Positions 1 through 10,076 of a stretch of 64,000 bases of DNA are shown in pieces (position 1 is the stretch's first letter; each line of letters opens with the position of its first letter). The stretch comes from Streptomyces sp. NBC_00483 (GTDB lineage Bacteria > Actinomycetota > Actinomycetes > Streptomycetales > Streptomycetaceae), in contig NZ_CP107880.1 of the NCBI RefSeq assembly GCF_036013745.1, forward strand, positions 5,084,001-5,148,000, given 5' to 3'. A program made the position numbers and the translations under genes. A model generated the notes under the pieces. That model did not search any database. It was given only the letters and a program-made list of their open reading frames with translations, and had not been told where the DNA came from.

Positions 1-432
1 CGCCTCGGCCCGCCCGCCGGCTCCATGACCGTCGACCACACCACCGACAGCGGGCTGCTCTGCCTGGGCGGCGGCACCGGCATCGCGCCCATCAAGGCGC
101 TCGTCGAGGACGTGGCCGAGCATGGGCACCAGCGCTCGGTCGAGGTGTTCTACGGCGCCCGCACCAACCACGATCTGTACGACATCGACACGATGCTGCG
201 CCTCTCGCAGAGCCACCCGTGGCTCTCGGTGCGTCCCATCGTCGACCAGCAGGCCCACCTCCAGCTGCCGGACGCGGTACGGGAGTACGGCCCCTGGAAC
301 GAGTACGACGCGTATCTCTCCGGGCCGCCCGGCATGATCCGCAGCAGCATCGACACCCTGCGGCGCATCGGTATCCCCGGCAGCCGCATCCGGCACGACT
401 CGGTCGAGGACCTGGTCGCTGCGGCGGACTGA
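1..432 (+). CDS. Flavohaemoglobin-type FAD/NAD(P)H reductase, C-terminal part (cut by window edge)
   Basis: The frame is open from the first base and ends at TGA 430-432, so only the last 143 residues are present. It opens with a GPPAGSMTVD-like stretch at the end of the flavin domain, then GGGTGIAP (nt 67-90), the pyrophosphate loop of the ferredoxin-reductase NAD(P) domain, and later LSGPPGM, the usual second nucleotide-binding motif near the C-terminus. This fits the reductase half of an Hmp-like flavohaemoglobin or a related globin-coupled or phenol-hydroxylase-type reductase. The N-terminal domain, which would decide between these, lies outside the window. The next gene converges from the other strand. 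Confidence 0.8.
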   Translation, partial: RLGPPAGSMTVDHTTDSGLLCLGGGTGIAPIKALVEDVAEHGHQRSVEVFYGARTNHDLYDIDTMLRLSQSHPWLSVRPIVDQQAHLQLPDAVREYGPWNEYDAYLSGPPGMIRSSIDTLRRIGIPGSRIRHDSVEDLVAAAD

Positions 433-443
433 GCCCTCGATGC

Positions 444-483
444 GCGGCGCCGCCCCCACGCCTCGTAGCGAGGTGCGGCGCCG
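444..483. terminator. Imperfect hairpin between converging genes
   Basis: GCGGCGCCG-type arms at about 444-452 and 475-483 enclose an inner stem, CCTCG-TAG-CGAGG (461-473). It lies between the stop of the reductase (432) and the stop of the NUDIX gene (508), where a bidirectional terminator is expected. There is no U-tract, as is usual in Streptomyces. Confidence 0.45.
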
Positions 484-507
484 TCCCACACCTCGTACAG
501 CGGGGCG

Positions 508-990
508 TCAGCCCAGATCGGGCGCGTGCATCGCCCGTACGCCCTCGATGTTGCCGTCCAGGTAGTGACGCAGCGAGAGCGGCACCAGATGGACCGAGGC
601 GATGCCGACGCGGGTGAACGGCACCCGCACGATCTCGTAGCTGCCGCACGGGTCCTCGACCTCGGGCCCGTGCCGCTCGTCGGTGTCCATCGATTCCAGT
701 CGGCAGACGAAGAAGTGCTGGACCTTCACGCCGGTCGCGCCGCCGTCCTCGCCGATGTGCTCGACGGTGTCCACGAAGCAGGGCACCACGTCGACGATCT
801 TGGCGCCGAGTTCCTCGTGCACCTCGCGATGGAGGGCGTCCACGACGGTCGTGTCCTCCGGCTCGACCCCACCACCGGGAGTCACCCAGTACGGATCGAC
901 GCCGGGCTTGGTTCGCTTGATCAGAATCAGGTTGTCGCCATCCAGCAGGACGGCGCGTGCGGTGCGCTTGACCACGGGTCGGACGGTCAT
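508..990 (-). CDS. NUDIX hydrolase
   Basis: A 160-residue protein starting at ATG 988-990. It contains a full NUDIX box from about residue 38: GGGVEPED, then a spacer, then REVHEELGA. This is the GX5EX7REUXEE pattern that binds Mg2+ and positions the diphosphate of a nucleoside-diphosphate-X substrate. The protein is a single cytoplasmic domain of usual family length. The substrate cannot be told from sequence (nucleotide sanitation, ADP-ribose and similar are possible). A parS-type site sits 22-35 bp upstream of the start codon, in its 5' region. The frame stays open upstream through the parS site, but the conserved domain begins right after this ATG. Confidence 0.85.
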   Translation of the reverse strand: MTVRPVVKRTARAVLLDGDNLILIKRTKPGVDPYWVTPGGGVEPEDTTVVDALHREVHEELGAKIVDVVPCFVDTVEHIGEDGGATGVKVQHFFVCRLESMDTDERHGPEVEDPCGSYEIVRVPFTRVGIASVHLVPLSLRHYLDGNIEGVRAMHAPDLG

Positions 991-1011
991 GGGAGAAATG
1001 TGGCCCGGCTG

Positions 1012-1025
1012 GTTCCACGTGAAAC
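1012..1025. promoter_or_regulatory. parS-type ParB binding site (GTTCCACGTGAAAC)
   Basis: The sequence GTTCCACGTGAAAC fits the bacterial parS consensus GTTNCACGTGAAAC; one arm base departs from the perfect palindrome GTTTCACGTGAAAC used in Streptomyces. It lies in the short gap between the NUDIX gene and the LysR gene. parS sites nucleate ParB spreading for origin segregation and cluster near oriC. Confidence 0.75.
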
Positions 1026-1049
1026 ATCCCGTATCGCTCGGTGCCCCGA

Positions 1050-1955
1050 TCACGACCAGTCGACGGCAGCGCGTAGTAGCCACTCGTGCGCCCGCGCGAT
1101 GTGCGGCATGGCGAGTGTGCCGGTGCGCACCACCAGGAAATACGTACGCAGCGGCGGCACGGGCGGGTCGAGCAGGGCGACGATTTCCCCGCGCTCCAGG
1201 TTCTCCTCGCAGAGATAGCGCGGCAGGACGGCGAGGCCGGCTCCCGCGATCACACAGGCGAGCACCGCGCGCAGATCGGGCACGACGACCGTGGCGGAGA
1301 CAGCGGGCCGGGAGTCGAAGACTGCGGCCCAGTAGCGGCTGACCAGGGGCAACGACTCGTGCACCTCGACCACCGGGAACTTCTCCAGGGACGGCGCCGC
1401 GTCGCGGTGCAGCATGCCGCGGCCGATCCGGGCGGCCAGGCGCGGGGCGGCGGCCAGCACATGCTCCTCGTCGCAGAGCGGAGTCGCCGTGTGCAGGGCG
1501 CCGCGCGGACGGGCCGTCGCGATGGCCAGATCGTGATGCCCCGCGGCGAGCCCCTCCAGGGTTTCCTCGGCCGTGCCGAAGCTCGTCCGTAACGCGATGC
1601 TCTGCCCGTCGTCCCGGGTCAGGGCCGTCAGCGCAGGTAGGGCGCGCTCCGCGGTGAACTCCGGAGGCCCCGCCAGGTGCAGGGTGCGCACGGCGGACTC
1701 CTCGCCGAGCCCTGCCTCGGCGATCTCCACGAGGGCGTCGAGATGCGGAGCCGCCTTGTGGGCCAGCTCGTCGGCGATCGTCGTGGCCGTCACACCGCGC
1801 GCCTGGCGCAGGAAGAGCGGGCGCCCCAGCTGCCGCTCCAACGTGCGGATCTGGGAGGTGACCGCCGGCTGGGACAGGCCGAGCAGCGCGGCGGCGCGGG
1901 TGAACGAACCGGCGCGATGCACCGTCACAAAGGTGCGCAGCAACGCGAGATCCAT
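1050..1955 (-). CDS. LysR-family transcriptional regulator
   Basis: 301 residues, the family norm. The N-terminal winged HTH (residues 1-60) has the classic LysR pattern LLRTFVTVHRAGSFTRAAALL followed by SQPAVTSQIRTLE. The rest is a LysR substrate-binding domain (about 90-295). ATG 1953-1955 starts the HTH directly, as usual. Upstream (about 2003-2020) a CTAT-N10-ATAG inverted repeat resembles the T-N11-A dyads bound by this family and could be an autoregulatory site. No divergent target gene is adjacent, because the next gene upstream is on the same strand and has its own terminator, so the regulon and effector are unknown. Confidence 0.9.
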   Translation of the reverse strand: MDLALLRTFVTVHRAGSFTRAAALLGLSQPAVTSQIRTLERQLGRPLFLRQARGVTATTIADELAHKAAPHLDALVEIAEAGLGEESAVRTLHLAGPPEFTAERALPALTALTRDDGQSIALRTSFGTAEETLEGLAAGHHDLAIATARPRGALHTATPLCDEEHVLAAAPRLAARIGRGMLHRDAAPSLEKFPVVEVHESLPLVSRYWAAVFDSRPAVSATVVVPDLRAVLACVIAGAGLAVLPRYLCEENLERGEIVALLDPPVPPLRTYFLVVRTGTLAMPHIARAHEWLLRAAVDWS

Positions 1956-2070
1956 CGCGGCACACCTCCCCTTCCCAACCCCAGAGCCGCGCCCAACTAT
2001 AAATAAGTCGATAGGTCTCTGTCGCTACCGTGATTGGACACTGACACAGAGTCAACTAGCCTTGTTCGCG

Positions 2071-2132
2071 CGGTTCTTCGCGCGTAAGAACCGGGACGGT
2101 CCGAGCCACGAGGGGGGAGGCTCGGACCGTCC
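2071..2132 (-). terminator. Two consecutive hairpins after the PLP-enzyme gene
   Basis: GGACGGTCCGAGCC (2094-2107) pairs perfectly with 2119-2132 (14 bp, 11-nt loop). Next to it CGGTTCTT (2071-2078) pairs with AAGAACCG (2086-2093) around a 7-nt loop. They lie just past the stop at 2155 in the direction of transcription, a strong rho-independent-type terminator without a U-tract. Confidence 0.8.
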
Positions 2133-2154
2133 GTTGTACGTAGCGCGCGCGGTA

Positions 2155-3339
2155 CTAGGGCCCTTCTGACGGGTCTCGGGCCCCGTCCAGCGCCCGCAGC
2201 ACGTCCGCCACCAGGTCCTCGGTGTTCTCGGCGCCCGCGGAGAAGCGGATGAAGCCTTCGGTGACGGCATCCCCGCCCCAGCGCCCGCGCCGCTCGGCGG
2301 TGGACCGTACGCCGCCGAAGCTCGTCGCGTCGTCCACCAGGGTCAGGGCTTCCAGGAACCGCTCGGCCCGGGCGCGCGAGGGCAGCTCGAAGGCGACCAC
2401 GCAGCCGAACCGCCGCATCTGCCCGGCGGCGACGTCATGGGACGGATCACCGGGCAGACCGGGATGACGCACCGCGGCGACGTCCTCGCGTTCCAGCAGC
2501 GCCTGTGCCACGGCCAGCGCGTTGGCGCTCTGCCGCTCGGCGCGCAGCTCGAGCGTGGCGAGGGACCGATGCGCGAGCCAGGCCTCCATCGGCCCCGGAA
2601 TCGCTCCGACGATCTTGCGCCAGCGCTTCACCGAGGCGATCAACTCGGCGTCGGCGCACGCGACGTAGCCGAGCAGGAGGTCGCCGTGGCCCGTGGGCTG
2701 CTTGGTGCCGCTGGCCACCGCGAAGTCCGCGCCGAGCTCCAGCGGGCGCTGCCCGAGCGGCGTCGCGAGCGTGTTGTCCACGGCGACGAGCGCCCCGCGC
2801 GCGTGGGCGGCGTCGGCGAGGCGCCGGATGTCGCAGACGTCGAGGCCCGGGTTGGACGGCGTCTCCAGCCACAGCAGGCGTGCCCCGTCGAGCACGTCGA
2901 GCTGCGCGTCACCGCCGGTCGGCGCGGTACGCACCTCGATCCCGTACGCCGTGAGCTGCTCGCGGACGAGCGGGAAGACCTGGTAGCCGTCGGCCGGCAG
3001 AACCACCGCGTCGCCGGCGCGCAGTTGCGAGAAGAGGACCGCGGAGATCGCGGCCATGCCGGAGGCGAAGGCCAGCGTCTCCACGCCGGAGCGCCCCGGA
3101 GCCTCCAACTCGCTGATGGCGCGCTCGAGATGCGTCCACGTCGGGTTCTCGTCGCGGCCGTACGCATAGGGCCCCGACACATCGCCGGGCAGATGGAAGT
3201 GTGCGGCGAACACCGGCCCCGGCAGGGTCGGTTCGTTCTTGACCGGCTCGGGCAGACCCGCCCGGACCGCCCGCGTGCCGTCTCCGGGCTCCTGTGCCGA
3301 AGGCTCCGTTCCCGGTTCCGGTGCCGAGGGCTCCGTCAT
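2155..3339 (-). CDS. Cystathionine gamma-lyase/synthase-type PLP enzyme
   Basis: A Cys/Met-metabolism PLP enzyme of 394 residues acting on gamma-substituted amino acids in transsulfuration. Visible are the PLP phosphate region FASGMAAISAV (about 91-101), the ETPSNPGLDVCD loop (159-170), the cofactor Asp in VAVDNTLATPL (about 188) and the Schiff-base Lys213 in SGTKQPTGHGD. The ATG at 3337-3339 is chosen because it forms an ATGA overlap with the stop of the upstream phosphatase gene; a longer frame upstream lies inside that gene. A Pro/Glu-rich leader of about 35 residues precedes the fold. Whether it is a gamma-lyase, gamma-synthase or a paralogue of relaxed specificity cannot be decided. It is translationally coupled to the phosphatase. 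Confidence 0.88.
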   Translation of the reverse strand: MTEPSAPEPGTEPSAQEPGDGTRAVRAGLPEPVKNEPTLPGPVFAAHFHLPGDVSGPYAYGRDENPTWTHLERAISELEAPGRSGVETLAFASGMAAISAVLFSQLRAGDAVVLPADGYQVFPLVREQLTAYGIEVRTAPTGGDAQLDVLDGARLLWLETPSNPGLDVCDIRRLADAAHARGALVAVDNTLATPLGQRPLELGADFAVASGTKQPTGHGDLLLGYVACADAELIASVKRWRKIVGAIPGPMEAWLAHRSLATLELRAERQSANALAVAQALLEREDVAAVRHPGLPGDPSHDVAAGQMRRFGCVVAFELPSRARAERFLEALTLVDDATSFGGVRSTAERRGRWGGDAVTEGFIRFSAGAENTEDLVADVLRALDGARDPSEGP

Positions 3340-3830
3340 GCGACCTGTCCTCCCGCTGCTTCGCGCACGGATACGAGAAGGCCGTCGGAGGCCGCCTCGA
3401 CGAGCTTCAGGCACTCCTCGAAGCCGCCCAGATCGCCGTAGTACGGATCGGGGACGTCCAGGTCCGAGGGATCGGCTTCGGCGTCGTAGGAACGCAGCAG
3501 GCGCACCTTCTCGGCGTCCTCGGGCGTCGACGCCAGGCGGCGCAGGGTGCGCAGATGGCCGTGGTCGAGGGCGACGACCAGGTCGAGGCGGTCGAACCAG
3601 TCGCGGTGGAAGCGGCGGGCCGTGTGCTCGGAGGCGTAGCCGTTCTCGGTGAGGACAAGGACGGTGCGCGGGTCGGCGCCGTCGCCCTCGTGCCAGCCGT
3701 CCGTGCCCGCGCTGTCGACCTCGACGAGGCCGTCGAGCCCCGCCTCCTCAACGCGGGCGCGGAAGACGTGCTCGGCCATGGGCGAGCGGCAGATGTTGCC
3801 GGTGCAGACGAAACAGACGCGGTAGGTCAT
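3336..3830 (-). CDS. Low-molecular-weight protein-tyrosine phosphatase
   Basis: 164 residues. It has the N-terminal P-loop VCTGNICRS with catalytic Cys9 and Arg15 (C-X5-R-S) and the general-acid Asp in DVPDPYYG near residue 127, so all catalytic residues of the LMW-PTP family are present. Members dephosphorylate protein phosphotyrosine and in Streptomyces (PtpA) influence secondary metabolism; a role here is inferred from the family only. The last four bases, ATGA (3336-3339), overlap the start of the PLP enzyme, giving a two-gene operon. Confidence 0.92.
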   Translation of the reverse strand: MTYRVCFVCTGNICRSPMAEHVFRARVEEAGLDGLVEVDSAGTDGWHEGDGADPRTVLVLTENGYASEHTARRFHRDWFDRLDLVVALDHGHLRTLRRLASTPEDAEKVRLLRSYDAEADPSDLDVPDPYYGDLGGFEECLKLVEAASDGLLVSVREAAGGQVA

Positions 3831-3842
3831 CCTCGGCCGCTC

Positions 3843-4223
3843 TCAGTCCTTGCCCTCGGGCAGCACGACGTTCAGCGCCCAGGAGACGATCGACACGATC
3901 AGGCCACCGAGGATCGCGGTCCAGAGGCCGTCGACGTGGAAGCTGAGGTCCACTTGATCGGCCAGCCACGAGGTCAGCAGCAGCATCACGGCGTTCACGA
4001 TCAGCGTGATCAGGCCGAGCGTGAGGACGAACAGCGGGAAGGTCAGGAGCTTTACGATCGGCTTCACGATCACGTTGACCAGGCCGAAGATGAGGGCGAC
4101 GAGGATCAGCGTGCCGATCTTCTTGCCGGTGCTGTCGCCGGTGAGGGTGATCTTGTCGAGCACCCAGACGGCGACGGCCAGGGCGCCCGCGTTGGCGATC
4201 GTCTTGACGAGGAAATTCTTCAT
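3843..4223 (-). CDS. Phage-holin-4-superfamily (DUF) membrane protein
   Basis: 126 residues with four hydrophobic segments: roughly 10-25, 35-55 (VALIFGLVNVIVKPIVKLL), 60-82 (FVLTLGLITLIVNAVML) and 98-120. The NVIVKPIVKLLTFP motif is typical of the widespread 'phage holin family' (PF04020-like) proteins. These are ordinary chromosomal membrane proteins of unknown function despite the name, and no phage genes are near. The start MKNFL (ATG 4221-4223) is preferred; an in-frame ATG lies seven codons upstream at 4244. It lies 12 bp from the phosphatase start and may be cotranscribed with it. Confidence 0.8.
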   Translation of the reverse strand: MKNFLVKTIANAGALAVAVWVLDKITLTGDSTGKKIGTLILVALIFGLVNVIVKPIVKLLTFPLFVLTLGLITLIVNAVMLLLTSWLADQVDLSFHVDGLWTAILGGLIVSIVSWALNVVLPEGKD

Positions 4224-4271
4224 GTGTCTGATCGTTGCAGACATGATCGGTGACAGGGGTGGGCGAGGCTG

Positions 4272-4589
4272 ATGAAGGCGTTCCGGTTGGATGAGCTCGA
4301 GGCGGAGAGAGCCGCCAACGACGGGGCCTATCTGCAGTTCCTGCGTGAGCGCAATATGTCGGTCGGGCTGTACGCGCTCGACGCGGGTACACAGGACCGG
4401 CAGCAGCCGCACCAGCAGGACGAGGTCTATCTCGTGGTCAGCGGCCGCGCTTCGATCACGGTCGGCATGGAGACCACTCAGGTCGGCCGGGGCAGCGTCG
4501 TGTACGTGCCGGCCGGTGTCGCGCACAAGTTCCACCACATCAGCGAGGACCTGCGCGTCCTCGTCGTCTTCTCGCCTCCGGAGAGCTGA
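4272..4589 (+). CDS. Small cupin-domain protein
   Basis: 105 residues, one conserved beta-barrel. Cupin motif 1 is seen around HQQDEVYLVVSGRA (about 56-70) and motif 2 as GSVVYVPAGVAHKFHHI (about 77-93). The His and Glu residues of a metal site are partly conserved: H in the first motif, H and HH in the second. Such stand-alone cupins may be metal-dependent enzymes or ligand sensors, and no substrate can be assigned. It is divergent from the holin-like gene, with 48 bp between starts. Confidence 0.75.
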   Translation: MKAFRLDELEAERAANDGAYLQFLRERNMSVGLYALDAGTQDRQQPHQQDEVYLVVSGRASITVGMETTQVGRGSVVYVPAGVAHKFHHISEDLRVLVVFSPPES

Positions 4590-4690
4590 CGGGTAGGCCC
4601 CGCGGACGGCCCCGACCTCGGGGTTCCCTAGGGGGCGGGTCAGGGGAGGACAAGGGATCGGAAGGGCCCGCACGGGCCTTCGACGTGCCA

Positions 4691-4770
4691 GCATCGAAGC
4701 AGAACACCGAAGTAGAACACTGAAGCAGAAGCATCGAAGCAGAAGCCTCGAAGCAGAAGCATCCAAGAGA
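4691..4770 (+). repeat. Six imperfect 13-14-bp tandem repeats upstream of a small membrane-protein gene
   Basis: Units related to GCATCGAAGCAGAA begin at 4691, 4705, 4718, 4731, 4745 and 4759. The array ends six bases before the GGAGGA ribosome site of the gene at 4786, so it would be in the mRNA leader or promoter. It is unusually A-rich for this genome. Confidence 0.8.
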
Positions 4771-4785
4771 CAACGGAGGAGAGCG

Positions 4786-5007
4786 ATGGCAGTGCGAGAA
4801 ATATTCGCGGACATGCCGTGGTGGGTGAAGTGGGTCGCGGTGCCGGTCATCGCCATCGTCGTGTTCGGCGGTCTGATCGCGAGCGTCGTCGGTTTTGTGA
4901 TCGGCCTGCTGTTCAAGGTGCTCGTGTTCGCCGCTCTGGTGGGTGGACTCATCTACGTAGTGCGGAAGTTCATGGTCGGTTCGTCGTCGCGGAGCCGCGA
5001 CTGGTGA
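4786..5007 (+). CDS. DUF5326-type small membrane protein
   Basis: 73 residues. A conserved N-terminal stretch, MPWWVKWVAVPVIAIVVFGG (about 10-29), is followed by a second long hydrophobic segment (about 34-60) and a basic tail. This two-helix pattern matches the Streptomyces DUF5326 family as I remember it; the function is unknown. The start is set by a strong GGAGGAGAG site at 4775-4783. The gene is preceded by the unusual short-repeat array. Confidence 0.8.
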   Translation: MAVREIFADMPWWVKWVAVPVIAIVVFGGLIASVVGFVIGLLFKVLVFAALVGGLIYVVRKFMVGSSSRSRDW

Positions 5008-5033
5008 AGCCGGGCACGCACTTGTGTGCGGAT

Positions 5034-5071
5034 CCCGGTCGTTGCGTCGCGCGACCTTTCGCACGACCGGG
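5034..5071 (+). terminator. Hairpin between the DUF5326 gene and ssgR
   Basis: CCCGGTCGT (5034-5042) pairs with ACGACCGGG (5063-5071); the loop holds a further GTCGCGCGAC palindrome. It probably ends transcription of the upstream gene before the ssgR promoter region. Confidence 0.55.
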
Positions 5072-5194
5072 GGAAGTTTCCTTGCGCGGCAGGCGCCAAT
5101 CGGTGGCCAAGGGTTAGAGTCCGGAATTCGATGGCTTTAGCCCCCTGCGAGCCTCGAACACGCGGGGGTTCCCCACGCGCATCGGGAGTGAACC

Positions 5195-5974
5195 TTGGCC
5201 ACGGTCGATACCGCACCCGCCGCTGCCCCGCAGACACTCATCGGCTCCGTACAGCGGGCCATGCGACTGCTCGAGGCGGTCGCCTCCCATGACGACGGGG
5301 CGCCGGCCAAGCAACTCGCGCGGGAAGCCGGCCTCGCCCTTCCCACCGCGTACCACCTGCTGCGCACGCTGACCCACGAGGGATATCTCCGCCGGGAGAA
5401 CGGCGTCTTTGTTTTCGGTGACGCCGCCGAGCGTTTGAGCAGCAGCGGAGCGCAGCAGAATCGTCGCAGCATGATCACCGATGCGCTGCGGCACTGGCGC
5501 GACACCATCGGCGTCCCGGTCTATTTCGCGGTCTACCGGGACGGCGAGATCGAGCTCGTCGCCGTCGCCGACACCCCGGCCAATCCGGCCGTCGAGGAGT
5601 GGGCCGACTTCCGGGAGACCGGCCATGCCCACGCCATCGGCCAGTGTCTGCTCTCTCAGCTCGACGAGGAGGCCCGCAAGGACCACCTCGAGCGCTACCC
5701 CGCGCAGTCCATCACTCCGTATTCGGTCCGTGACGACCGCGCGCTGCTACGGAAGCTGAGCCGGGTGGGTCGCATGGAACCGGTCGTCGAGCGTCAGGAG
5801 TATGCGCTGGGCACGGCCTGTGCCGCGTTCCCGCTGACGATCGGGTCGACCGCGGCAACTTTGGCCATTTCTCTCCCTTCCCACCAGGCGGAGAAACTGC
5901 TGCCCACAGCCCGCCAGTTGCAGCACGAGATCGGCAGGCTGGTAGGAACACTCGCCTTCTCTATCAGCATTTGA
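5195..5974 (+). CDS. ssgR: SsgR, IclR-family activator of ssgA
   Basis: 259 residues. It has an N-terminal winged HTH (about 15-75; SVQRAMRLLEAVASHDDGAP, then AREAGLALPTAYHLLRTLTH) and a C-terminal IclR effector domain (about 90-255). The position directly before ssgA identifies it as SsgR, which in S. coelicolor (SCO3925) activates transcription of ssgA. The start is TTG 5195 with GGGAG at 5184-5188 in front; no in-frame ATG precedes the HTH. The 100-bp gap to ssgA is where SsgR is expected to act. Confidence 0.93.
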   Translation: MATVDTAPAAAPQTLIGSVQRAMRLLEAVASHDDGAPAKQLAREAGLALPTAYHLLRTLTHEGYLRRENGVFVFGDAAERLSSSGAQQNRRSMITDALRHWRDTIGVPVYFAVYRDGEIELVAVADTPANPAVEEWADFRETGHAHAIGQCLLSQLDEEARKDHLERYPAQSITPYSVRDDRALLRKLSRVGRMEPVVERQEYALGTACAAFPLTIGSTAATLAISLPSHQAEKLLPTARQLQHEIGRLVGTLAFSISI

Positions 5975-6074
5975 AAACTCACTCCTTGTGATCCTGTGTG
6001 TACGTTGAGCAAGATGCCAGCAGTGTCAGGGAGATGATTCCTGGCCAATCGACGGCAAGTTGACGGGGTAGGCG

Positions 6075-6539
6075 ATGCGCGAGTCCGTACAAGCAGTCCA
6101 AGCAGAGGTCATGATGAGCTTCCTCGTCTCCGAGGAGCTCTCGTTCCGCATTCCGGTGGAGCTCCGGTACGAGTCCACCGATCCGTACGCCGTGCGGCTG
6201 ACCTTCCATCTCCCCGGAGACGCGCCCGTGACCTGGGCGTTCGGCCGGGAGCTCCTCGTCGACGGGGTCAACGGGGCCAGTGGCGAAGGGGATGTACAGG
6301 TCACACCGGTGGAGCGGGTGGGTGGCGCTGTCGGCGAGATGCCGGGAGAGGTGCACATCAGGCTCCAGGTCGGGGCGGACCAGGCCCTGTTCCGGGCCGG
6401 GGTCGCACCGCTCGTGGCGTTCCTCGACCGGACGGACAGGCTCGTCCCGCTGGGCCAGGAGGAGACCGGCGCGGACTTCGAGTCCGACCTCGACGAGGCT
6501 CTCGACCGGATCCTCGCCGAGGAGCAGAGCGCGGGCTGA
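6075..6539 (+). CDS. ssgA: SsgA, sporulation-specific septation activator (SALP family)
   Basis: 154 residues from ATG 6075, or 141-142 from the internal ATGs at about 6111-6116. The stretch SFLVSEELSFRIPVELRYE, then TFHLPGDAPVTWAFGRELL and VAFLDRTDRLVPLGQE, is diagnostic of SsgA. SsgA directs the sites of septation and peptidoglycan growth during sporulation, working upstream of SsgB and FtsZ. The longer start is chosen because the N-terminus MRESVQA..MMSFL resembles the annotated S. griseus protein and a GGGG site lies at 6064-6067. It is found only in sporulating actinomycetes, which supports the assignment of the organism. Confidence 0.95.
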   Translation: MRESVQAVQAEVMMSFLVSEELSFRIPVELRYESTDPYAVRLTFHLPGDAPVTWAFGRELLVDGVNGASGEGDVQVTPVERVGGAVGEMPGEVHIRLQVGADQALFRAGVAPLVAFLDRTDRLVPLGQEETGADFESDLDEALDRILAEEQSAG

Positions 6540-6547
6540 CTCCCCAT

Positions 6548-6604
6548 CGGCCCGCACGACAGCAGACGGCACGCACAGCAGCAGACGGCCCGCACGACAG
6601 CGGG
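6548..6604 (+). repeat. Three 19-bp tandem repeats after ssgA
   Basis: Units start at 6548, 6567 and 6586 with the form CGGCCCGCACGACAGCAGA; the first and third agree over their first 16 bases. They occupy the gap between ssgA and the converging membrane-protein gene. No clear terminator hairpin was seen there. Confidence 0.75.
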
Positions 6605-6692
6605 CGGCTCTCGCGACATCAGATGGTTTGTGCGACACAGGACCAGACGTAACGCTTCAGCAGCGCGGTGCACCCGAGCAGTTCCGCGCCCT

Positions 6693-8051
6693 TCAGCGTT
6701 TACGCCGCCGGCCTCCGCCACCGCGTCCAGGAGAGGGAGCGGCCGTCGCGGGCTCCCGTGTCTCCGGGTGGTCGCCGTGTGTCTCCGGGCGGTCGGCGGA
6801 GACCACGAGCGCGGCCAGTGCGGTGGTCACCGGCACCGAGGCGACGAGGCCGATCGAGCCGACCAGCGTACGCACGATCTCCTCGGCCACCAGTTCGCTG
6901 TTGGCCACGTCGGTGACGCTGCTCTGCGCGATCGAGAAGAGCAGCAGTAGCGGCAGCGCGGCGCCCGCGTAGGCCAGGACGAGCGTGTTGACGACGGACG
7001 CGATGTGGTCGCGGCCGATGCGGATCGCCGCCCGGTACAGGGCGCGTCGACCCAGCGTCGGGTTCGCCTCGTGCAGCTCCCACACGGCGGAGGTCTGCGT
7101 GACCGTCACGTCGTCGAGCACACCGAGTGAGCCGATGATGACGCCGGCGAGCAGCAGACCGCTCATGTCGATGTCCGGGTACAGGCCGTGGATCAGTCCC
7201 GTGTTGTCGTCGGTGTTGCCCGTCAGGGCCGCCCAGCCGATGAACAGCGAGCCCAACAGGCCGATCAACAGCAGCGAGACCAGGGTGCCGAGCACGGCGA
7301 CGGAGGTTCTGGCCGTCAGGCCGTGACACATGTAGAGCGCGATCAGCATGATCGCGCTGGCTCCGACCACCGCGACGACCAGGGGGTTCGACCCCTGCAG
7401 AATCGCGGGCAGGATGAAGAACGTCAGCACCATAAAGCTGACCGCGAGCGCGACCAGCGCCATGACGCCGCGCATCCGGCCCACCACGACCACGGCCAGG
7501 GCGAAGATCCCGGCCAGCAGCACCATCGGAACCTTGCGGTTCACATCGGTGACCGAGTACTGCAGGTCCTTGGGTGCGTCCGGCGCGTAGGCGGCGATCA
7601 CCTTCTGGCCCTCGTGCAACTGCCGCGGTGAATCCGGCTGAACGACCTCGGTGAACGTACGGCCCTTGTCCTTGCCGCTGTCGATCCGGATCGTCGCGTT
7701 CTCGCAGGTGCCACTGGTCTTCTGCTCGCCTGTGGTGCCCTGCTGCGCCGTGGGGTCCCCGGTCGAGCTCTGGCCCTGGGCGTGCACGGACGAGCAGTCG
7801 ACCTTCTCGACGCGGGTGACCGTGGCCTGCTGTGTCTGCCGGTCGAAGCCGACACCGCTGCGCTCGTGCGGCGGTGCGCCGCCCGGCCAGAGCACCGCGA
7901 GGCCCACGACGACCGCGACCGAGAACGGGATCAGGACGGCCGCGATCACCTTGCGCAAGTGCCGGGAGACAGGCGCCGCTGGGCCGTGGCTGTGGGAGTG
8001 CCCATGCGGCGCGTGGGACGGCGGAGCTGAGGGCTGCTGTCTGGTGGTCAC
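6693..8051 (-). CDS. YibE/F-family multi-pass membrane protein
   Basis: 452 residues from GTG 8049-8051. A His-rich N-terminus (HGHSHSHG, about 16-23) precedes the first membrane helix (about 35-55), a 100-residue extracytoplasmic region, then seven or so helices (about 160-415). The pattern ends in a PVTTALAALVVS helix and a charged tail. YibE/F proteins are of unconfirmed function. The His-rich tail might bind metal, but that is inference. The gene is divergent from the thiC riboswitch and convergent with ssgA. Confidence 0.85.
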   Translation of the reverse strand: MTTRQQPSAPPSHAPHGHSHSHGPAAPVSRHLRKVIAAVLIPFSVAVVVGLAVLWPGGAPPHERSGVGFDRQTQQATVTRVEKVDCSSVHAQGQSSTGDPTAQQGTTGEQKTSGTCENATIRIDSGKDKGRTFTEVVQPDSPRQLHEGQKVIAAYAPDAPKDLQYSVTDVNRKVPMVLLAGIFALAVVVVGRMRGVMALVALAVSFMVLTFFILPAILQGSNPLVVAVVGASAIMLIALYMCHGLTARTSVAVLGTLVSLLLIGLLGSLFIGWAALTGNTDDNTGLIHGLYPDIDMSGLLLAGVIIGSLGVLDDVTVTQTSAVWELHEANPTLGRRALYRAAIRIGRDHIASVVNTLVLAYAGAALPLLLLFSIAQSSVTDVANSELVAEEIVRTLVGSIGLVASVPVTTALAALVVSADRPETHGDHPETREPATAAPSPGRGGGGRRRKR

Positions 8052-8130
8052 CGCCAGATCATCGCAAGAACGGAGGGGGGCCCTCTGTTCAACGCGGCGT
8101 GCGTCACGTTAGCGTGGAGCCGCTTTTGCC

Positions 8131-10062
<1,932 letters not shown>

Positions 10063-10076
10063 CGGCATGACGGTGG

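Noticed and set aside
3843..4223. A prophage holin
   Set aside because: The family name is historical; there are no phage structural, lysis or integrase genes, and the protein is a common chromosomal membrane protein.
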